A stretch of DNA of 64,000 bases, from the NCBI GenBank assembly GCA_038363925.1, contig JAQQWL010000003.1:1984001-2048000 (forward strand). The letters run 5' to 3'. The position numbers and the translations under genes were made by a program. Shown here one piece after another: positions 59,204 through 64,000 of the stretch; the stretch's first letter is position 1, and each line of letters begins with the position of its first letter. The stretch comes from Apiospora phragmitis. Lineage: Eukaryota; Ascomycota; Sordariomycetes; Amphisphaeriales; Apiosporaceae. The notes beneath the pieces are model-generated. The model was given only the letters and a program-made list of their open reading frames with translations, was not told the DNA's origin and did no database searches.

Positions 59204-62200
59204 ATATATATTAAACGTTTATAACTTAAACAACGAGGATATTATTAATTACTAGGCTAAAAATAGGTTCTATAATTTTAGATTCCTTAGATTTCTAATA
59301 TTTTAAATATTAGCTTTTCTACTTCTTAATGTCTTAATATATCCCTAGTAATTAATATAATCCGTAGATTCGATAATAGCAGGCGTCCTTCTTTCGATAG
59401 CTTATCTCATTATAAACATATCTCTAAATAAAACGTACTACTCGTCAAGCCGTAAAATACTTGTCTAGTTTTTTAAAAAGTATTCCTCTTTAAATTATAA
59501 ACTTTAAAGCCTTTGTTTTAAGCTAAACTCTCCGTTTACCTAGGTTTTTATAGCTATTGTTTTAGAGCTTAATCGATATTTAAAAAGTTTAGAGGAAATA
59601 GTTTACCTCGTTTATTAAATTTAGACCTCCAGACTTAGGTCTAGGCTCTAATACCGGCATAAAACTAAACGAACCTATAATATTAAAACGAATATCTAGG
59701 AATTTATCGATATCGCTTTCTTAACGATCGTTAAAACCGTTTAATTCTTCTAGCCTCTTTTTAAGTAAAATGTTAGTAATAATATTTTTTAAGACGTATT
59801 TAATTTCGAACGTTATGTAACGAACGCTATCAGGGGTCCAAAGGGAAACCTGGTAAGACGTACCGAAGGGTTTATGTTTAGCAATACGAGAGAGTATCTG
59901 AACGTGCGATAGAAGTCCGCCTCTATCGATACAATGTGCAATAGCCGTAGGAACAAAAGGTGACTAAGGTGCGTTAACTTGAAGGTATTCACAATAGAGT
60001 CGTTAAGGCTGTTTGCCTCACCAATGGGTTAGATTGATGCTTAGATTAATCACTGAAGTAGAGAGTGTTTATATGAAATACATAGGAAACGTTCGTTGTT
60101 ATATATCCAATCCCTCCTTCACTGATTCCCTGGATTACGCTGTGGTTGGTGATCCCTTCCAGCTGGCTTACTTGGATCGCCGTGATCCTGCCGCTCCAGG
60201 CTCACTGGGAGCGCCGTGATCCTTTCGCTCCTGATCACGTGACGTGGATGTACTATCCAACGCGTACTAGCCTTCCGGCGCTGTCGCCGTCCGTACTATC
60301 CTCCGGGTGCTGCCCAAGCCGTCGCTCCGGATGTTGGTCATCGTGTTCCTGGGACGCTGGTCGTCCTGGGATAGTGGCTGTCCTGGGACGGTGGTTGTCC
60401 TGGGACGCTGACCTCTTGGTGGGTCTTGTCATCGCGGTGGGGTCGTCATCGTAAGCGCTGACCGGCGGGGTACGTACCCGGGTCATCGTAGTTCCATGCC
60501 GCTGGTGGGTTCTGGCCGCAGGGTCGGGTCGGGTCGTAACACGTTAATAGTTTAATAAACTCTAGTTATTTAATAAATTAAGTGTTAAATAAGAAATTTA
60601 TTATTCTGTTATTAATTTAATTAATTAAGACCTTAGTATTTATTTTTAATAAAAATATCGCCTCGAATAGGTAGAACTTTATCCGGTGAAAGGATTTAAT
60701 TATTATAAAGCACTCCTTTTTATTAACTTCGTAGGATTTTTTTAACCTAATTTATTCTCTAGATTAAAAACGAATAGTTTTCTTATCCTTTTAAATAAAC
60801 TGTTTAAGCTCTATACCTTAGCTTTCACTATAAGTATCGGTATAAAGGAAGAATATCTCGGTACTAGTATAATTTAGTGATATAATATAAAGAGTGGTGG
60901 CGAGTATTTCCTTTAATTACGCCATCGTATTTATTTAAATATAAATTTATATAAATAATTCGTCCTTTTTTTTAAATTTAAAAAGCGGTTTAATAATAAT
61001 TTCGTAATTATAGATTTAAAAACGGTAGTATTCAATAAAACCTAAAGAACACCGAATTTCCTTTAACGTTTAATAGTTTAGCTACTTTATAGTTTTAATA
61101 ACCTTATACTTATTAAGCTTCTCATTATATAATCTATATATATAGCCGATAATATTAGTTATTTCTTTATATTATTTAAATTTAACGGCGTTAATAAAAG
61201 CTCTTATAAGTTAGAGGTTAAATAATACCCGGTTAATACTTTCTAAATATTTTAAAACATATTAACGGATTTTAGGGAACGTTTCTTTCTAATTATATTT
61301 AGTACGAGGTCCTTTAATTAGGATGTTATCGAAGAATAGCTCGGCCACGTTTTACGGAATATTACACAGGATTTATTTAGTGATCCGCTGGAAATAAGCA
61401 GGGGAGCTAGTAGCTCTTTAAAGGATTTTAGTGAATTAGAATAGGTTAATTAGTGTTATAATAGTAATGAGGGGCCGACTCTACTTAATTAAGAGGTATT
61501 AGTCGTATCTTAAAAAGAGGTTAAATAACGAAATAATAGAGCTTATCGAGTATCTTTTTATAAAAGCGTTATATGCTTTAAGTAATAAGGCGTTTTAAAT
61601 AGTAACCTTATTAAGCCGTATTATTAAGTTTATAAGACGTAGGTTTCCGTGTTCTTTTAAATATTAAAAACTAGTTATTCTTATAAAAGGAATATAATTC
61701 TTTGAGGATATTTATTACGATTTTTTTCTTTAAGAGCTAAATAGCTTTTTAAATTAATAGTTTAAGGATCATAACTCTTTTCGCTTATTAAGCCTTATAA
61801 AAGACGATAGGGATAATATATAAGGGTAATATTTTAAGGTTAATCGTATTTACCTCGTTAAATTCGTATATTAATATTTATTATCGTTTATAATAGATTT
61901 TTAATAAGATTTCCTTCTTTTAATTAATTAAATCCTCTTTATTTTATAATATTTAAAGCTCGCCTTACCGTTCTTTAATAAGGCGAAATCCTTAGAGTTT
62001 ACGACTAAACCTTAGTTAAATCTTAATAAAAAGTCCGTCCCTTCGTAAAAGGATTAGTTATTTATAAGATACTTTTACTTCTCGAAAAACGCTAGCTTTT
62101 TAGTCGAGGTTCTTATCGGACGTGTTATCGTTAATAAAAATACTATTTACTAGTTTAACCTTAATTCCCTTCTTTTTATATATCGTGTTAACTTAGAGTT

Positions 62201-62700
62201 TTAATATAAGGTTATCCGATAAATTTTTAATTAATGGCGGTATAACCTAATCATCCTTCGGCGATATCGGCTGTACCGTAATAGCACTTTTTAATCCTTT
62301 TAATATATCGATAACGTTATTATCGGTTATAGAATAATAGATAGTTTTTCCGAGTTCGAGGCTGTAATTTAACGTTAGTTTTAAAATAATTGTAATTAAT
62401 ATAACTAGTTTAAAGAACATATATTTTTAATTAACTATTAGTTTAAGTATTTTCTCGTTATTAAAGCGCTTAAAACTCTTAATAAGAAACCTTTTCCCGG
62501 TTTAAACTAGATAATATTAATTTCAGGTCTAGTTTTACGAGCATAACTTATAAAGATAATAAACATATTTAAACATGCTTTTTTAATAATTATAGTATAC
62601 GTTATTAAGTTATTTTTCTAGTAATTTATTCTTATATTAGTCTGCTGTATTAAGTTTTATTTAAAAATAAGCCGGTAGGATACCTAGGTATTAGAAATTA
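59204..62700 (-). mobile_element. Ty3/gypsy element C, RIP-degenerated (RT, RNase H, integrase)
   Basis: The minus strand shows FFDNILIKGPRTKYN (RT active-site block, FFDDI type) at about 61295-61340. It then gives a connection/RNase H region (ILATTLYIISLNYTSTEIFF, about 60.9-61.0 kb). Beyond the solo LTR at 59816-60541 comes an integrase zinc-binding-like region (RKKDACYYRIYG and KSKESKIIEPIF, about 59.27-59.45 kb). The FFDDI-IKGP signature separates it from elements A and B. No LTRs identified; ends approximate. Confidence 0.7.
59816..60541 (-). repeat. Solo LTR of the element-A family, nearly free of RIP
   Basis: Begins TGTAACGAACGC and ends GGGTCGTAACA, with the perfect 5-bp duplication CGTTA at 59811-59815 and 60542-60546. 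It is 726 bp, longer than the LTRs of element A, and contrasts sharply with its AT-rich surroundings, especially 60010-60541. It contains four 17-bp tandem units of the type TCCTGGGACGCTGGTCG at 60347-60414. A 68-codon ORF at 60013-60219 is probably chance. Confidence 0.92.
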
Positions 62701-62710
62701 CGAATAGAAT

Positions 62711-64000
62711 TAACGTACCCTATAAGCGAGCTACGCACATAAGCGAGCTACGCACTTTTAATTAATTTTTTTATAATTAACTTTATATTAAATTTTCTTT
62801 TTTAATAAGTATAGAATAAAAAAAAGGTTTAATTTAATATTTTAAACGTTTTAAAATAACCCGAAATTAGGTATATAAAAAGTTATAGCGATATATTAAA
62901 TCTTAAAGTTAACGTTACGTAGCAAACGACGCGGAATTCGACCACGATCCGAAATCTCTATAAACTTTCGAAAGCTTTTTAATTTTAAAAAGGAATTAAT
63001 TATTCAATATATTATTAATCTAAATATGCGATTATTATTTCCTTAATTAAGTAATATAAAAAATATAGCGAATCGATTATTTAATTTACGCGACGCGAAA
63101 CGTATCGGCATTAATTAAGCTTTTAATTTCGTACGACGATAATTAAACCTCCGGACGCATTTTAACTAAAAGATCGATTATTAAAAAGTCCTTTACGAAA
63201 ATCTTAACGCGTATCGCGCGTAGTTTATTTTTATATAGAATATAATTAATAAATATAAGGTATAAAAAGAGGATATATATAATTTCGATAAAATTAAGTT
63301 TTTATAAACTAAATCTCGTTTTAAATAATTATAACTACCTTCGATCGACGCGAAAAACTTAAAGTAATATAATAAAAAAACCGTGAATAAATTATAATTA
63401 TTTAAAACGTTAGATTAAACGGTTACGCTATCCCTTTATATATTATCTTTCTTAAAAAAACGTACCTCTTTTCTTAATATAAAAATAGCTTATAATTAAA
63501 AAACTAAGTAATTATAATTATAAAAAATAATTAAATTATAAATAAAATAATTAAAGGCTAAATTTAATATTTTAATTAATATATTAAGTTTTATATAAAA
63601 AATCGTTATCGCCTTTTAGTCTTAAAACGGCTACGAAAGTTATTACTTAATAACTTTCGAGCTTTATTATAAAAAGAACTCGATTATTATATTTTATATA
63701 TTTTCTTATTTATTATATAAGTTTTAACCTTTTAATATCAGCTATTTTTATATATTAAAAAAAGTATACGGGAAAGAAATTAAAGGCCTTATACGGGCGT
63801 ATATTACTTATATTTTAAAGGAGGACTTCCTACTAACGTTTTTAAAAGCATTCCAAGCAACTTTTATCGTTTTGAATATATAAAAAGGTTTCCGAAAAAT
63901 AGGACTTATCCCGTATAATCCGGAATATATTATTTTATAATTAGATATAAAGCTACGCATTTTAATACTTCTAGGAACGGTTTTTAGCTTATTTATTCTT
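62711..64000 (+). mobile_element. Fot1/pogo-like transposon, family 1 relative, copy 4 (cut by window end)
   Basis: Opposite orientation to copies 1-3. It starts TAACGTACCCT, then two perfect direct copies of ataagcgagctacgcac (62722-62738 and 62739-62755). The transposase body matches the other copies; YNFDKIK at about 63278-63300 is the mutated NFDETGF motif. The element continues past 64000. Confidence 0.8.

Larger units (their letters stand above)
37330..64000. repeat. RIP-mutated, AT-rich nested transposon block
   Basis: From about 37330 to the window end the sequence is dominated by A and T. CpA is almost absent, while CpG and CpT survive, and coding frames of transposases and reverse transcriptases are full of stops at former Trp, Gln and Arg codons. 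This is the classical trace of repeat-induced point mutation. Individual elements are listed separately. No host gene is seen. Confidence 0.93.

Noticed and set aside
60013..60454. Plus-strand ORFs within the solo LTR at 59816
   Set aside because: Open only because this LTR escaped RIP; no start context or homology, and LTRs of this family do not code elsewhere.
37330..64000. Possible mitochondrial insertion or centromere, suggested by the extreme AT content
   Set aside because: The block resolves into recognisable transposases and retrotransposon pol genes with RIP-type stops and target duplications; no mitochondrial gene and no satellite array is seen.

Overview
The window is nuclear DNA of a filamentous ascomycete (Pezizomycotina, probably a Sordariomycete). 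Genes carry several short introns (about 50-100 bp, GTRAGT donors). A spore/conidiophore wall protein of the PhiA family, a GH3 beta-glucosidase, several MFS transporters, a P450 and a kinetochore Fta4-like gene are present. About 27 kb on the right is AT-rich and almost free of CpA, the mark of repeat-induced point mutation (RIP).

Left part (1-37.3 kb), gene-bearing, balanced GC. In order: mitochondrial NADH-cytochrome b5 reductase (-), DHA1-type MFS transporter (+), D-isomer-specific 2-hydroxyacid dehydrogenase (-), calpain-like cysteine protease (+), Fta4-like kinetochore protein (-), an intron-containing tRNA-Asp(GTC) (-), PA14-containing GH3 beta-glucosidase (-), allantoate-permease-type MFS transporter (-), short-chain dehydrogenase (+), a second MFS family (+), a 1,226-residue protein with C-terminal cytochrome b5-like repeats and a zincin-like motif (+), PhiA (+), a Cys/His-rich hypothetical protein (-) and a cytochrome P450 (-). 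I rebuilt exon structures by hand from splice sites and phase. Eight of these genes need one or two single-base corrections, mostly in homopolymer runs, to read through. They may be residual sequencing errors or early pseudogenes. No shared pathway or cluster is evident; the genes look like independent housekeeping, transport and oxidoreductase loci.

Right part (about 37.33-64 kb), transposon graveyard. The AT-rich block starts abruptly about 650 bp beyond the P450 start codon. It contains nested, RIP-mutated elements: two copies of one pogo-like family; three near-complete copies, one fragment and one window-truncated copy of a second Fot1/pogo-like family (about 1.83 kb, TIRs with internal direct repeats); a complete 7.6-kb chromodomain Ty3/gypsy element with matching 5-bp target duplications; two further gypsy elements in pieces; and two solo LTRs with perfect 5-bp duplications, one almost untouched by RIP. 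Insertion order can be read from the nesting. No intact host gene is visible in this block.
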